A stretch of 11,170 bases of DNA from Acidimicrobiaceae bacterium (GCA_003157945.1 PMFY01000403.1:3200-14369); one strand, 5' to 3'; shown: positions 1-7,028, counted from the stretch's first letter. The notes: generated from the letters alone by a model not told the origin. Numbers and translations: made by a program.

Positions 1-1
1 C

Positions 2-442
2 CTACCGAGCCGCCCGGACGAGACCCTGCGCGGCACGGACGAACTCGTAGGCGGCTCCCCCAGCTTGGATCCACCATCCCCCCTGCCTCCACTGAGGCTC
101 GGCGGGAACCAACCGGACGCGGAGGTCGGGACGCAATTGCTGCAGGTACCGGCTGGCCCGGCGCACGTGGAACCAGTCGGATGCGATGGCCAGGCTGTCG
201 GCCTCCAGCAGGTGCGGAAGCGACCGTTCCACGTTCTCACGGGTGGACCGCGCCGTCGGCTCGACGACCACCCGACGGCCGGGGGCGAGCCGGGCGAGCC
301 GCTCAGCCTCACCCTGGTGCCCACTGACCACCAGCAGTCCGCCACCATGTGCGGCCAGCGTCTTCACGGCGACGTCCACCCGCCACCGTTCGACCGCCCG
401 ATGGCGACCGCCGTAGCCGGGAACCAGGACGGCCACTGACAC
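2..442 (-). CDS. DUF218 / YdcF-SanA-like domain protein
   Basis: A complete 146-residue protein, GTG start at 442 and TAG stop at 4-2. It carries the conserved blocks of the DUF218 (YdcF/SanA/ElyC-like) fold: a hydrophobic first strand leading into V7-P-G-Y-G-G, the S40-G41-H42 turn after the second strand (LLVVSG), the E61-P-T-A-R-S-T67-R-E69-N70 block matching the family's E..S.tT.EN motif, and S88-D-W-F-H92-V-R-R95-A matching the family's T..H..RA motif. It is at the short end for the family and has no signal peptide or membrane segment, so it is probably a cytoplasmic stand-alone domain. Family biochemistry is poorly known: YdcF binds S-adenosylmethionine and other members affect the cell envelope, so I assign no reaction. 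The start is supported by a TAGGAT box 7 nt upstream, implying a leaderless mRNA. It is divergent from the GNAT gene. Confidence 0.8.
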   Translation of the reverse strand: MSVAVLVPGYGGRHRAVERWRVDVAVKTLAAHGGGLLVVSGHQGEAERLARLAPGRRVVVEPTARSTRENVERSLPHLLEADSLAIASDWFHVRRASRYLQQLRPDLRVRLVPAEPQWRQGGWWIQAGGAAYEFVRAAQGLVRAAR

Positions 443-449
443 GGGCGCG

Positions 450-455
450 ATCCTA
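450..455 (-). promoter_or_regulatory. Leaderless -10 box (TAGGAT) for the DUF218 gene
   Basis: On the minus strand TAGGAT matches the actinobacterial TANNNT -10 consensus and lies 7 nt before the GTG start at 442, which would put the transcription start at or next to the start codon. No convincing -35 hexamer is visible. The same ten bases (GTAGGATCGC) also precede the divergent GNAT gene. An overlapping reading as a weak AGGA ribosome site is possible. Confidence 0.55.
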
Positions 456-528
456 CTGAACCCCGCGGGCGGACAGCGGTGGTCGGCGGCCCCGGCACCC
501 CGTGGCGACGTGCCGTGGCCCCGTTCCG

Positions 529-534
529 TAGGAT
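529..534 (+). promoter_or_regulatory. Leaderless -10 box (TAGGAT) for the GNAT gene
   Basis: TAGGAT fits TANNNT and lies 6 nt before the ATG at 541, the spacing expected of a leaderless actinobacterial transcript. No clear -35 is seen. The alternative reading is AGGA or CAGG as a ribosome binding site, but CAGG directly abuts the ATG and is too close to work well. Confidence 0.55.
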
Positions 535-540
535 CGCAGG

Positions 541-1110
541 ATGATCGGGCGGCTGGAACTCCCCCTGACGGACGGAGCCATCCAGCTGCGTCCGTTCGAC
601 CTGGACGATGTCGGCGACGTGACGGACGCGTGCCAGGACCGGGAGATCTCCCGGTGGACGGACGCCGTGCCGTGGCCCTACACCGAGGATCACGCTCGAG
701 GGTGGATCTCTGCCCATCCCCGATGGTGGGAACGGGGTGAGGTGGCCCCGTTCGCCATCGTCGATGCGGACGATGGGAGCTTCCTCGGTGCCATCAGCCT
801 GATCTTCCCGGAGGACCGACCACCTGCGGCCGGATACTGGGTTGCCCGATGGGGGCGCAACCGGGGGGTCGCCACGGCCGCCCTCGTCGTGATCACCAAT
901 TGGGGGTTCGACGCGCTCGGCCTCGCGTCGATCACTCTGGCCACGATGCTCGGCAATGTGGCGTCCGAGAGGGTCGCCCAGAAGGCGGGCTTCGCCTTCA
1001 TCGGCGAGACATCCGAGTACCGGCCCCCGAGGAATCCGGAGAACTGCTACCGCGTCAGGACGTGGGAGCGGAAGTGCCCGTCCGGTGCGACTCCGGCCGC
1101 CGATCGCTGA
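541..1110 (+). CDS. GNAT-family N-acetyltransferase (RimJ/RimL type)
   Basis: A 189-residue protein of the usual length for the RimJ/RimL (Acetyltransf_3) branch of GNAT enzymes, which transfer acetyl from acetyl-CoA to an amine such as a protein N-terminus, amino sugar or antibiotic. The N-terminal strand I14-Q-L-R-P-F-D-L-D-D and the helix after it are typical of this branch. Motif A with the acetyl-CoA pyrophosphate loop is R106-N-R-G-V-A111, preceded by Y99-W-V. The C-terminal N139-V-A-S-E-R-V-A-Q-K-A-G-F segment is the hallmark RimJ/RimL helix and strand. The protein is cytosolic, without signal or membrane segments. The substrate cannot be told from sequence. It stands alone, divergent from the DUF218 gene and convergent with the lipoprotein gene 44 bp away. 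ATG at 541 is chosen because a TAGGAT box sits just upstream. Confidence 0.9.
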   Translation: MIGRLELPLTDGAIQLRPFDLDDVGDVTDACQDREISRWTDAVPWPYTEDHARGWISAHPRWWERGEVAPFAIVDADDGSFLGAISLIFPEDRPPAAGYWVARWGRNRGVATAALVVITNWGFDALGLASITLATMLGNVASERVAQKAGFAFIGETSEYRPPRNPENCYRVRTWERKCPSGATPAADR

Positions 1111-1154
1111 CCGCCGCACCGACTGCGCAGGTGGCTGGTTCCCGGCTCTGTGGG

Positions 1155-1631
1155 CTACCCGATCGGCTCCTTGAGCACTCTGCAGTCCCGGGTCAACCTG
1201 GTCACGGAGGCCGTGACCCCCGAGGCGTCACCATGCCTGAGGCTGGTGAGGGTCGCCAGGTCCAAGGTCTTGGCATCAGCGGCGACGTGGGCGAATGCCG
1301 GGTCGTTGCCCGCACCGCTCATGCCCACGGACTCGTACCAGGGTCCGTGGGAGAGCGCCAGGAGGGCACGACTCGGGTCGTGGGCAAAGGTGACCGCCGC
1401 GCCGGCCACCGCTGCAGGCAGCCCGGCCAAGGAACTGCAGCCCTCCTTCACCAGGCGTGAAGCCTGGGCGGCGGTCGGTGGTGGGCGGGTGGTGACGGCG
1501 ACGAACCCGGTGCCGAGCCTCGTCGTCGAGGTGGTGGACGCCGCTGGGCTCGAGCAGGCGGCCAGGGCGCAGCCGGAGACGCCGAAGACCACCAGTGCGC
1601 CCCACTGCTTCCGGAGGCCAACGATCGACAC
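1155..1631 (-). CDS. Small secreted lipoprotein, function unknown
   Basis: A 158-residue protein with a lipoprotein signal: positive R7-K8, a hydrophobic stretch about residues 11-24, and the lipobox L23-A-A-C26. Cleavage before Cys26 would leave a lipid-anchored protein on the outer face of the membrane. A Ser/Thr/Ala/Pro-rich linker (about 27-57) precedes a small domain of about 100 residues with two further cysteines, C65 and C150, which could form a disulfide. I recognise no family. The GTG start at 1631 is preceded by a GGGAG ribosome site with 9-nt spacing. It lies 77 bp downstream of, and on the same strand as, the amidohydrolase gene, so it might be a distal operon member, but its product has no evident link to that pathway. 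The opposite-strand frame over this stretch has no recognisable protein features. Confidence 0.7.
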   Translation of the reverse strand: MSIVGLRKQWGALVVFGVSGCALAACSSPAASTTSTTRLGTGFVAVTTRPPPTAAQASRLVKEGCSSLAGLPAAVAGAAVTFAHDPSRALLALSHGPWYESVGMSGAGNDPAFAHVAADAKTLDLATLTSLRHGDASGVTASVTRLTRDCRVLKEPIG

Positions 1632-1640
1632 GGCCGGAGT

Positions 1641-1645
1641 CTCCC
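1641..1645 (-). promoter_or_regulatory. Ribosome binding site of the lipoprotein gene
   Basis: GGGAG on the minus strand, 9 nt before the GTG start at 1631. Unlike several neighbours, this gene has a Shine-Dalgarno site and no TANNNT box at leaderless distance, which fits translation from within a longer message. Confidence 0.5.
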
Positions 1646-1709
1646 AGATCGGCAGGGCGGTGTCCGGTGTCCGGTGCGCGGCGTGCCGGGGGCCCGGTGG
1701 ACGGGACGG

Positions 1710-2576
1710 TCAGCAGCGGTAGACGCGCTCGGCGTTCCCGGCGAAGAGCTTCGCGCGCGAGTCGCCGTCGAGGCCGGCCGTCACCTCGTCGAACACCCCG
1801 TAGAGCTGATCGAACGTGCCGTACATCGAGTCCACCGGGAAGTTGCTGGCGAACAGGCAGCGGTCGACGCCGAACACCTCGATGGCGTACTCGAGCCAGG
1901 GCCCGAAGGCGTCGACGCCCAGGGTCTCGAGCGGCATCGCCAGTCCCGAGAGCTTGCAGACCACGTTGCCACCGAGGCCGGCCAACGCGTCCATCCCCTC
2001 CCGCCACAGGGTCCGCTCCTCGTCGGCACCCGACCGGGGCCAACCGGCGTGCTCGACCACGACCACCAGGTCGTCGAAGCCGGCCAGCCCGGCGGCGGCC
2101 ACGAGCAGCTGGTCGGGATGGGTCATGAGCTCGAACACGAGATCGCGCTCCTGGAGGGCCCGGAGCACCCCGGGCTCGGGCAGGGGTCCCTCGAACCGGC
2201 CCATGGGTCGGACGCCACGGAAGCGGGCCGCCGTCATCTGGCGATCGAGGAGCTCGACGGCCTCGGCCACCGAGTCCGTCGGGGGGATGCCGCCGATGAT
2301 GGCATCGGGACCGCCGCGGGCCGGGGCCTCCCCGTCGAGCTCGATGGTCTCGTCGACCGAGTACCGGCCGGTGGCGGCGGCCACGTTGACGAACTTCTCG
2401 ACGTTCCATCCGGCGGACTCGGACCGGTACGTGTCGATGTCGAAGCGACGGTACATCCGGGACACGTCCGCGGTCTCCGGTGCCTGGGGATGGGACAGGT
2501 ACGGGTACCAGTCGGTCCGGGCGGGATCCCACAGGTGAACGTGGGCGTCGACGACGCGGGCGGGTCGCTCGGTCAT
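1710..2576 (-). CDS. Amidohydrolase-superfamily hydrolase, probable lactonase (COG3618/Amidohydro_2 type)
   Basis: A 288-residue protein, the usual length for the single-domain TIM-barrel amidohydrolases that include L-fuconolactonase and 2-pyrone-4,6-dicarboxylate lactonase; some Amidohydro_2 members are decarboxylases instead. Visible metal and active-site features are V8-V-D-A-H12-V-H14-L-W-D at the first strand, M151-T-H153, V174-E-H176-A-G-W-P, K208-L-S-G, and S244-N-F-P-V-D249 near the end with the expected catalytic Asp. It is cytoplasmic, with no signal peptide. The ATG at 2576 overlaps the stop of the tandem SDR gene (ATGA), and GGAGG lies 9 nt upstream inside that gene, so translation is probably coupled. 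Downstream of a BVMO and an SDR, lactone or ester hydrolysis is the most economical role; this is inferred from context, not proved by motifs. It ends 77 bp before the lipoprotein gene. Confidence 0.85.
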   Translation of the reverse strand: MTERPARVVDAHVHLWDPARTDWYPYLSHPQAPETADVSRMYRRFDIDTYRSESAGWNVEKFVNVAAATGRYSVDETIELDGEAPARGGPDAIIGGIPPTDSVAEAVELLDRQMTAARFRGVRPMGRFEGPLPEPGVLRALQERDLVFELMTHPDQLLVAAAGLAGFDDLVVVVEHAGWPRSGADEERTLWREGMDALAGLGGNVVCKLSGLAMPLETLGVDAFGPWLEYAIEVFGVDRCLFASNFPVDSMYGTFDQLYGVFDEVTAGLDGDSRAKLFAGNAERVYRC

Positions 2577-4231
2577 CCGGGGGTCCCTCCGGTCGGGTGG
2601 CCGCCGGCGCCGATGAGCTCGTGGAGCGTCGCGTCCAGCCAGTCGGGGAGGTCGGGGCCACCGTAGGTGACGCTGCCGCCCGGTCGGGGATGGCTGCGGA
2701 GACCGAACCACCCGTCGCCGACCACCAGCTCCGCGCCGGCCAGGGCGTCGGCCTCGGGGCGGGTGAGCAGGTGGACGACGAGCTCGCCCGATGGCGGCCC
2801 CGCGCTCTCCTCGCTGGCCTCGAGCCCCACGGCGAAGGCCGTCACCCGGCCCTCGGTGGCCCCGGCGGCCACGCGCGCGTGCTGGGCCGCGGCCTGGGCC
2901 CGACTCCGCCCACCCGTGGTGGTGGCGTCGGTGAGGGTGACCAGCCGCACCGGCCGGCCGGCGTCGGCGGCGTAGTCGGCGGCCGCCCGGGCCCACCCGG
3001 CGTCGTGGTGGAGCTGCCCGACGATGTCCCCGTGCTCGGCGAGCACCCGCTGCCATCCGTCGGCCGGGGAGCCCGACGGCGCACGACCGGCACCGGCCAC
3101 CACGACGGCGTCGACCGGACCGGCCACGTCCCCGAGGGTGCGCAGTGCGTCGGCGGCGGCGGCGAAGCCGAGCACGGGCTCGATCCGGTGGCACCGGACG
3201 GACCGGGACTCGAGTGCCCGGGTGAGCGACCCGGCCAGGAGCGGGCGGTCGGAGACGACCGCGCACGACCGGACCGACGCCGGTGCGGGCTCGGGTCCGG
3301 CCGGCTCGTCGAAGATCGGACCGAAGCGGGGGTTGCCGCCCCCGGTGCTCGCCTGTCGGGACTCGGCCTCGGCGAGCGCCCCGGGGACGACGACGTCGAG
3401 CACCCGGGCCAGGGAAGTCACCGGTTCGGTGCGCACCACCTCGAGGAGGCGGGGGGCGTCGACCACCGCCACCTCCGGTCCGCCGACGAAGAGCACCTGG
3501 CCGGAGCACCAACCGAAACCGCCGTCGACGAGGTGGGCGCCGATCGGTCCGAGGTCCTCGGGGTCCGCCACCGAGAGGAAGGAGATCCCACCGCCGCCCG
3601 ATCGGCCCGCCTTCCGGGCGCGCTCCAGGGCGGAGGCCATCATCCGGGTCGCCGCGATGGGGGACATGGCGTTCACGGTGACACCCGGCGGTGCCTGGCG
3701 GCCGAGCTGCCACGTCAGGGCGGCGACGGCCCGCTTGGCACAGCTGTACGCCCCGGCGTCCGCCTGGCGCCAACCCGAGCCCGAGGTGACGCCGAGGATG
3801 CGGCCGTACCCGGCGGCGGCCATGAGCGGCAGCGCCGCGTCCAGGACGTTCAGGTAGCCCCCGAGGTGCACGCCGAGCACCGCCAGCCAGTCCTCCTCGG
3901 TGCCCTTGCCGAAATAGGTCTGCCGGGTGATGCCGGCGACGTTCACCACCGCGTCGAGTCCACCGTGCTCCTCCACGAGTCCGGCGAACAGGCTGCGGAC
4001 CGCGTCACCGTCGGTGACCGACACCGACGAGGCGTGGGCCGAACCACCGGCGGCCACGATGCGGCCGGCCGTGGTCTCCCCGGCCTCCGGCAGCGGCGCC
4101 GTCCCGTCGAGGGTCACCAGCGGGTCGACGGTGACGACGAACCAGCCCTTCCGGCCGAGCTCCTCGGCGATCCCCGCCCCGATCCCGCCGCCACCGCCCG
4201 TGACGACGGCGACCCGCTGCCGGGCGCTCAC
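2573..4231 (-). CDS. Two-module short-chain dehydrogenase/reductase: active N-terminal SDR plus degenerate second SDR
   Basis: A 552-residue protein, about twice the usual SDR length. Residues 1-260 form a complete classical SDR: nucleotide loop T11-G-G-G-G-G-I-G18, N97-V-A-G100, S150 and Y162-S-C-A-K166. The block H122-L-G-G and Y142-G-R-I resembles the 17beta-HSD4-type SDR at the right end of this window. After a linker (about 260-320), residues 320-520 again look Rossmann-like (S322-C-A-V-V, D374-A-V-V-V-A-G, V428-R-L-V-T-L-T), but the TGxxxGxG loop is replaced by S327-D-R-P-L-L-A-G and there is no YxxxK, so the second module is probably structural or regulatory. The likely reaction is NAD(P)-linked oxidation of a secondary alcohol or reduction of a ketone. 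The GTG start at 4231 overlaps the BVMO stop (GTGA) and the stop overlaps the amidohydrolase start (ATGA). In-frame codons upstream of 4231 belong to the BVMO overlap and are not needed for the fold. Confidence 0.85.
   Translation of the reverse strand: MSARQRVAVVTGGGGGIGAGIAEELGRKGWFVVTVDPLVTLDGTAPLPEAGETTAGRIVAAGGSAHASSVSVTDGDAVRSLFAGLVEEHGGLDAVVNVAGITRQTYFGKGTEEDWLAVLGVHLGGYLNVLDAALPLMAAAGYGRILGVTSGSGWRQADAGAYSCAKRAVAALTWQLGRQAPPGVTVNAMSPIAATRMMASALERARKAGRSGGGGISFLSVADPEDLGPIGAHLVDGGFGWCSGQVLFVGGPEVAVVDAPRLLEVVRTEPVTSLARVLDVVVPGALAEAESRQASTGGGNPRFGPIFDEPAGPEPAPASVRSCAVVSDRPLLAGSLTRALESRSVRCHRIEPVLGFAAAADALRTLGDVAGPVDAVVVAGAGRAPSGSPADGWQRVLAEHGDIVGQLHHDAGWARAAADYAADAGRPVRLVTLTDATTTGGRSRAQAAAQHARVAAGATEGRVTAFAVGLEASEESAGPPSGELVVHLLTRPEADALAGAELVVGDGWFGLRSHPRPGGSVTYGGPDLPDWLDATLHELIGAGGHPTGGTPG
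2586..2590 (-). promoter_or_regulatory. Ribosome binding site of the amidohydrolase gene
   Basis: GGAGG on the minus strand, 9 nt before the ATG at 2576 and inside the 3' end of the tandem SDR gene. It fixes the amidohydrolase start at the ATGA overlap, although the reading frame stays open far upstream on this strand. Confidence 0.65.
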
Positions 4232-6054
4232 GGGTGCGACGGCCGGACCTCGAGCTCCAGGCCCTCCAGGCTCCCGGACTCGAGCCACCGTTCGAGCAGC
4301 TCGCGGTAGGCGAACCAGTCACCCAGCCCCCGGCCGAAGTTGCCGTTCCGGGGATTCATGTCCTCCGGGTGTCCCTCGAAGTTGATCCGGGACGGCGTGC
4401 AGGTCGACAGGACGGCGCTGGCGTCGACGAAGGAGTCGACGATCTGCTGCGTCCACGCCTCCTCGGCCCCGGCGCTGACGTCGAACACCTCGACCCCCTT
4501 GCGGTCGAGCTGGCCCACGGTGCCGCCGACGAACTCGGCGCCGAGCACGGCCAGCTGCGTGTAGTTGACGGTCACCACCGCCTGCTGCCCCGGCGCCGGC
4601 ATGGCGAACATGTTCGGGAAGCCGCGGCTCATCATCCCGAACAGGCTGGCGGCGCCGTCGGCCCACTTCTCGGCCAGGGTGACCCCACCGCGCCCGATCA
4701 CCTCGTGGCCCGCCCGCCGGAAGAGCGGGGTGAGCTCGGCCTCGAATCCGGTGGCGTAGACGATGCAGTCGACGTCGTACTGCCGGCCGTCGACGACCGG
4801 ACCGCGCTCGGTGATCCGCTCGATCCCCCCGGGGCAGTCGACGACGGTCACGTTGGGGCCGTTGAGGGCGGGCAGGTACTCGTCGTGGAAGCAGGGTCGC
4901 TTGCACATGTAGCGGTAGTAGGGCTTCAGGACCTCGGCGGTGGTCGCGTCGGACACCAGCTCCTCGACGCGGCGCCGGTGCGCCTCCATGACCCCGAAGT
5001 CGAACTCCTCGACGCGCCGGAGGTACTCCCGGGTCGACTCCCCCTCGTGGCGGGGGACGTTCCGGGTGCCGGCGTAGTCGTGGGTCCACCCGTCGTCCAC
5101 CAGGTCACCCTCGACCGGTCGGCCCATGATGATCGCCTGGAAGTTGTCCATGCGGGTCCGCTGCCAGCCCGGTTCGAGGCGGTCGGCGAAGTCGGGATCG
5201 GTGGGCCGGTTGCCCCGTTCGCCGATGGCCGACGGCGTGCGGTGGAACACGTAGAGCTCCTCCGCGGCGTCGGCCAGCGGCGGCACGCACTGGATACCGG
5301 TCGCCCCCGTGCCCAGTAGGGCGACGGACTTGTCGCCCAGTTCGGTGAGGGGCCGGCCCGGGCCCCCGCCCGTGTACCCGTAGTCCCACCGGGCAGTGTG
5401 GAACGAGTGCCCGGCGAAGTCCTCCATGCCGGGGATGTCGGGCAGCTTCAGGAGATTCAGGATGCCGACGGCCAGGACGTACCAGCGGCAGGTGACCGCG
5501 TCGCCCCGGTCGGTGTCGACCCGCCAGCGGCCCAGGTCCTCCTGCCATGCGGCGACGGTGACCCCGGTGTGGAAGAGGGCGTCGTCCGCCAGGTCGAACC
5601 GGTCGGCCACCGCTTCGAGGTGGTGGAGGATCTCCTCGCCGAAGGCGTACCGGTGCGAGGGGATGAAGCCGAGCTCCTCGAGCATGGGCAGGTAGATGTA
5701 CGACTCGATGTCGCACATCACGCCCGGGTAGCGGTTCCAGTACCAGGTTCCGCCGATGCCGCCCGCCTGGTCGATGATGCGGATCCGCTCGATGCCGGCG
5801 CGGCGGAGGCTCGCACCGGCGAGGATCCCCGCGATCCCGCCGCCCACGATCACCACGTCGACGTCGTCGACCACCGGGTCGCGTGCGACGAACGGCGTGA
5901 ACGGGTCGGCGCGGTACCGGGCGAAGTGCTCGTCGGTCCGTAGGTCCCGGATGTCGGCACGATGCGGGACCAGCCGCCGGTCGCGCTCGGCCAGGTACTT
6001 GGCGTGGACCGCCTCGGGGTCGAAACCCGCGGCCGCCGGAGGGGATTCAGCCAC
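4228..6054 (-). CDS. Baeyer-Villiger flavin monooxygenase (long, cyclopentadecanone-monooxygenase-like type)
   Basis: A 608-residue flavoprotein that would insert one oxygen next to a ketone carbonyl, using FAD, NADPH and O2, to give a lactone or ester. It shows the FAD Rossmann loop G71-G-G-I-A-G76, the G101-G-T-W-Y-W-N-R-Y-P-G111 block with D115, the BVMO fingerprint F213-x-G-x3-H219-x3-W223-D, a second nucleotide loop G248-T-G-A-T-G253 for NADPH, C384-K-R386-P with the Arg expected to stabilise the peroxyflavin, and the Y433-A-T-G-F motif. The roughly 60-residue extension before the first Rossmann loop and the total length match the larger-substrate BVMO branch rather than the roughly 540-residue cyclohexanone or phenylacetone enzymes. 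It is the first gene of a three-gene operon. The GTG at 6054 is preceded by TAGTAT at 6 nt, so it is probably leaderless. Its true substrate is unknown. Confidence 0.93.
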   Translation of the reverse strand: MAESPPAAAGFDPEAVHAKYLAERDRRLVPHRADIRDLRTDEHFARYRADPFTPFVARDPVVDDVDVVIVGGGIAGILAGASLRRAGIERIRIIDQAGGIGGTWYWNRYPGVMCDIESYIYLPMLEELGFIPSHRYAFGEEILHHLEAVADRFDLADDALFHTGVTVAAWQEDLGRWRVDTDRGDAVTCRWYVLAVGILNLLKLPDIPGMEDFAGHSFHTARWDYGYTGGGPGRPLTELGDKSVALLGTGATGIQCVPPLADAAEELYVFHRTPSAIGERGNRPTDPDFADRLEPGWQRTRMDNFQAIIMGRPVEGDLVDDGWTHDYAGTRNVPRHEGESTREYLRRVEEFDFGVMEAHRRRVEELVSDATTAEVLKPYYRYMCKRPCFHDEYLPALNGPNVTVVDCPGGIERITERGPVVDGRQYDVDCIVYATGFEAELTPLFRRAGHEVIGRGGVTLAEKWADGAASLFGMMSRGFPNMFAMPAPGQQAVVTVNYTQLAVLGAEFVGGTVGQLDRKGVEVFDVSAGAEEAWTQQIVDSFVDASAVLSTCTPSRINFEGHPEDMNPRNGNFGRGLGDWFAYRELLERWLESGSLEGLELEVRPSHP

Positions 6055-6060
6055 GGCGAG

Positions 6061-6066
6061 ATACTA
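6061..6066 (-). promoter_or_regulatory. Leaderless -10 box (TAGTAT) for the BVMO operon
   Basis: TAGTAT on the minus strand, a close match to TANNNT, lies 6 nt before the GTG start at 6054. It supports both the start codon and an operon promoter in the 146-bp gap between the crotonase and BVMO genes. There is no clear -35 hexamer and no ribosome binding site. Confidence 0.6.
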
Positions 6067-6113
6067 CCCACGAAACGTCGTGCCGCCCTGGTCCGGGCCC
6101 GTCCCGAAGGACC

Positions 6114-6154
6114 GGACCGGGGCCTCCGGACCGTGGGGATCCGGGGCCCGGTCC
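6114..6154 (-). terminator. GC-rich hairpin between crotonase and BVMO genes (possible terminator)
   Basis: The arms GGACCGGG (6114-6121) and CCCGGTCC (6147-6154) are perfect complements, with an inner CCGGA/TCCGG pair (6126-6130 and 6140-6144) continuing the stem imperfectly. It lies downstream of the crotonase stop and upstream of the BVMO promoter, where a terminator or attenuating hairpin would fit. There is no T tract on either side, so it is not a canonical intrinsic terminator, and GC-rich DNA forms such stems easily. Confidence 0.3.
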
Positions 6155-6200
6155 ACCCCGTGACGGGCGGCCGTGGCCCGCCACGCCGTCCGTGCCGCGC

Positions 6201-7016
6201 TCAGTCGCCGTCGGCACCCGACGCACCGATGAAGTCGGGGGTGCGGCGCTCCTTGAACGCCGCCATGCCCTCGGCCATCTCGGGTGACACCGTGCCCAGC
6301 GCCTGGAAGTGGGCCTCGCGGTCGAGTGACGCCGGCAGGGCGGTCTCGAAGCTGGCGTTGAGCAGCTGCTTGGACAGGCCGAGCGACCGCGTCGGGCCCT
6401 GGGCCAGCCGGATGGCCAGCTCCTCGGCGGCGGCGGCGAGCTCCTCCACGGAGTCGAGGCACCGGTAGGCCAGGCCGAGGTCGACGGCCTGCGCACCGAC
6501 CACCTCCTCCCCCAGCAGCACCATCGCCTTGGCCCGGGGCAGCCCGACCAGACGCGGCAGCAGGTAGGCGCCGCCGGCGTCGACGACCAGGCCCCAGCGG
6601 GCGAAGGACCAGATGAACCGGGTGGTGGACTGGGTGAGCACGAAGTCACAGGCCAGGGCCAGGTGGGCGCCGGGACCCACCGCCGTGCCGTTGACCGCGG
6701 CCACGGTGGGCTTGTCCAGCTCCCACAGCTCCCGGACGAAGGTCTGCACGCCCTTGCGCAGGGCCTCGCTGGTGGAGCGGGGGTCGAAGCCGGTGCCGCC
6801 CGCGCTGGCCACCGTCGAGGCCCGCAGGTCCATGCCCGAGCAGAACGAGTCACCGGTTCCGGTGACCAGGAGCGCCCGGACACCCGGGTCGTCGCGGGCG
6901 GAACGCACGGCGTCCACCAGGTCGTCTCGCATCTCGATGCTCAGCGCATTGCGGGCTTCCGGTCGGTCGAGCGTGATGCGCCCCACCCGGTCCCCACCGA
7001 CTTCGTAGCGGATCAT
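6201..7016 (-). CDS. Crotonase-fold enoyl-CoA hydratase/isomerase, probably isomerase type
   Basis: A 271-residue protein of normal crotonase length. The two oxyanion-hole segments are F58-C-S-G-M-D-L and N109-G-T-A-V-G-P-G-A-H118-L-A-L-A-C-D. Aligned by eye with rat mitochondrial enoyl-CoA hydratase, the two catalytic glutamates are replaced by H118 and F138, so ordinary hydratase chemistry is unlikely. In contrast, L143-V-V-D146-A-G-G followed by L152-L-P-R-L-V-G keeps the Asp used as the base in PaaG-type enoyl-CoA isomerases. I therefore favour double-bond isomerisation of an enoyl-CoA, or another crotonase reaction, over hydration. The C-terminal E-G-M-A-A-F-K-E-R-R-x-P-x-F block is typical. 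The ATG at 7016 is preceded by TAGCAT at 6 nt, indicating a leaderless start. It is divergent from the CoA-transferase gene and 146 bp upstream of the BVMO start on the same strand. Confidence 0.9.
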   Translation of the reverse strand: MIRYEVGGDRVGRITLDRPEARNALSIEMRDDLVDAVRSARDDPGVRALLVTGTGDSFCSGMDLRASTVASAGGTGFDPRSTSEALRKGVQTFVRELWELDKPTVAAVNGTAVGPGAHLALACDFVLTQSTTRFIWSFARWGLVVDAGGAYLLPRLVGLPRAKAMVLLGEEVVGAQAVDLGLAYRCLDSVEELAAAAEELAIRLAQGPTRSLGLSKQLLNASFETALPASLDREAHFQALGTVSPEMAEGMAAFKERRTPDFIGASGADGD

Positions 7017-7022
7017 CCCGGG

Positions 7023-7028
7023 ATGCTA
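7023..7028 (-). promoter_or_regulatory. Leaderless -10 box (TAGCAT) for the crotonase gene
   Basis: TAGCAT on the minus strand lies 6 nt before the ATG at 7016. Its own -35 region would fall at about 7046-7051, on top of the -10 box of the divergent CoA-transferase gene. Confidence 0.55.

Noticed and set aside
1659..1679. Short tandem GTGTCCG-like repeats between the lipoprotein and amidohydrolase genes
   Set aside because: Only two clean units are present, too little to distinguish from GC-rich background or to call a repeat element.
1150..1722. Plus-strand frame covering the lipoprotein region
   Set aside because: It has no recognisable domain or ribosome site, while the minus strand gives a textbook signal peptide and lipobox with a spaced GGGAG.
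2577..3773. Upstream extension of the amidohydrolase reading frame
   Set aside because: The frame is open only because of GC bias. The added part is Arg/Pro/Gly-rich shadow of the SDR gene, while the ATG at 2576 has GGAGG 9 nt upstream and begins just before the first-strand HxH motif.
2480..4309. Plus-strand frame of about 600 codons opposite the tandem SDR
   Set aside because: It is Gly/Arg/His-rich with no domain or start signal, and the minus-strand SDR has complete motifs and overlap-coupled start and stop.
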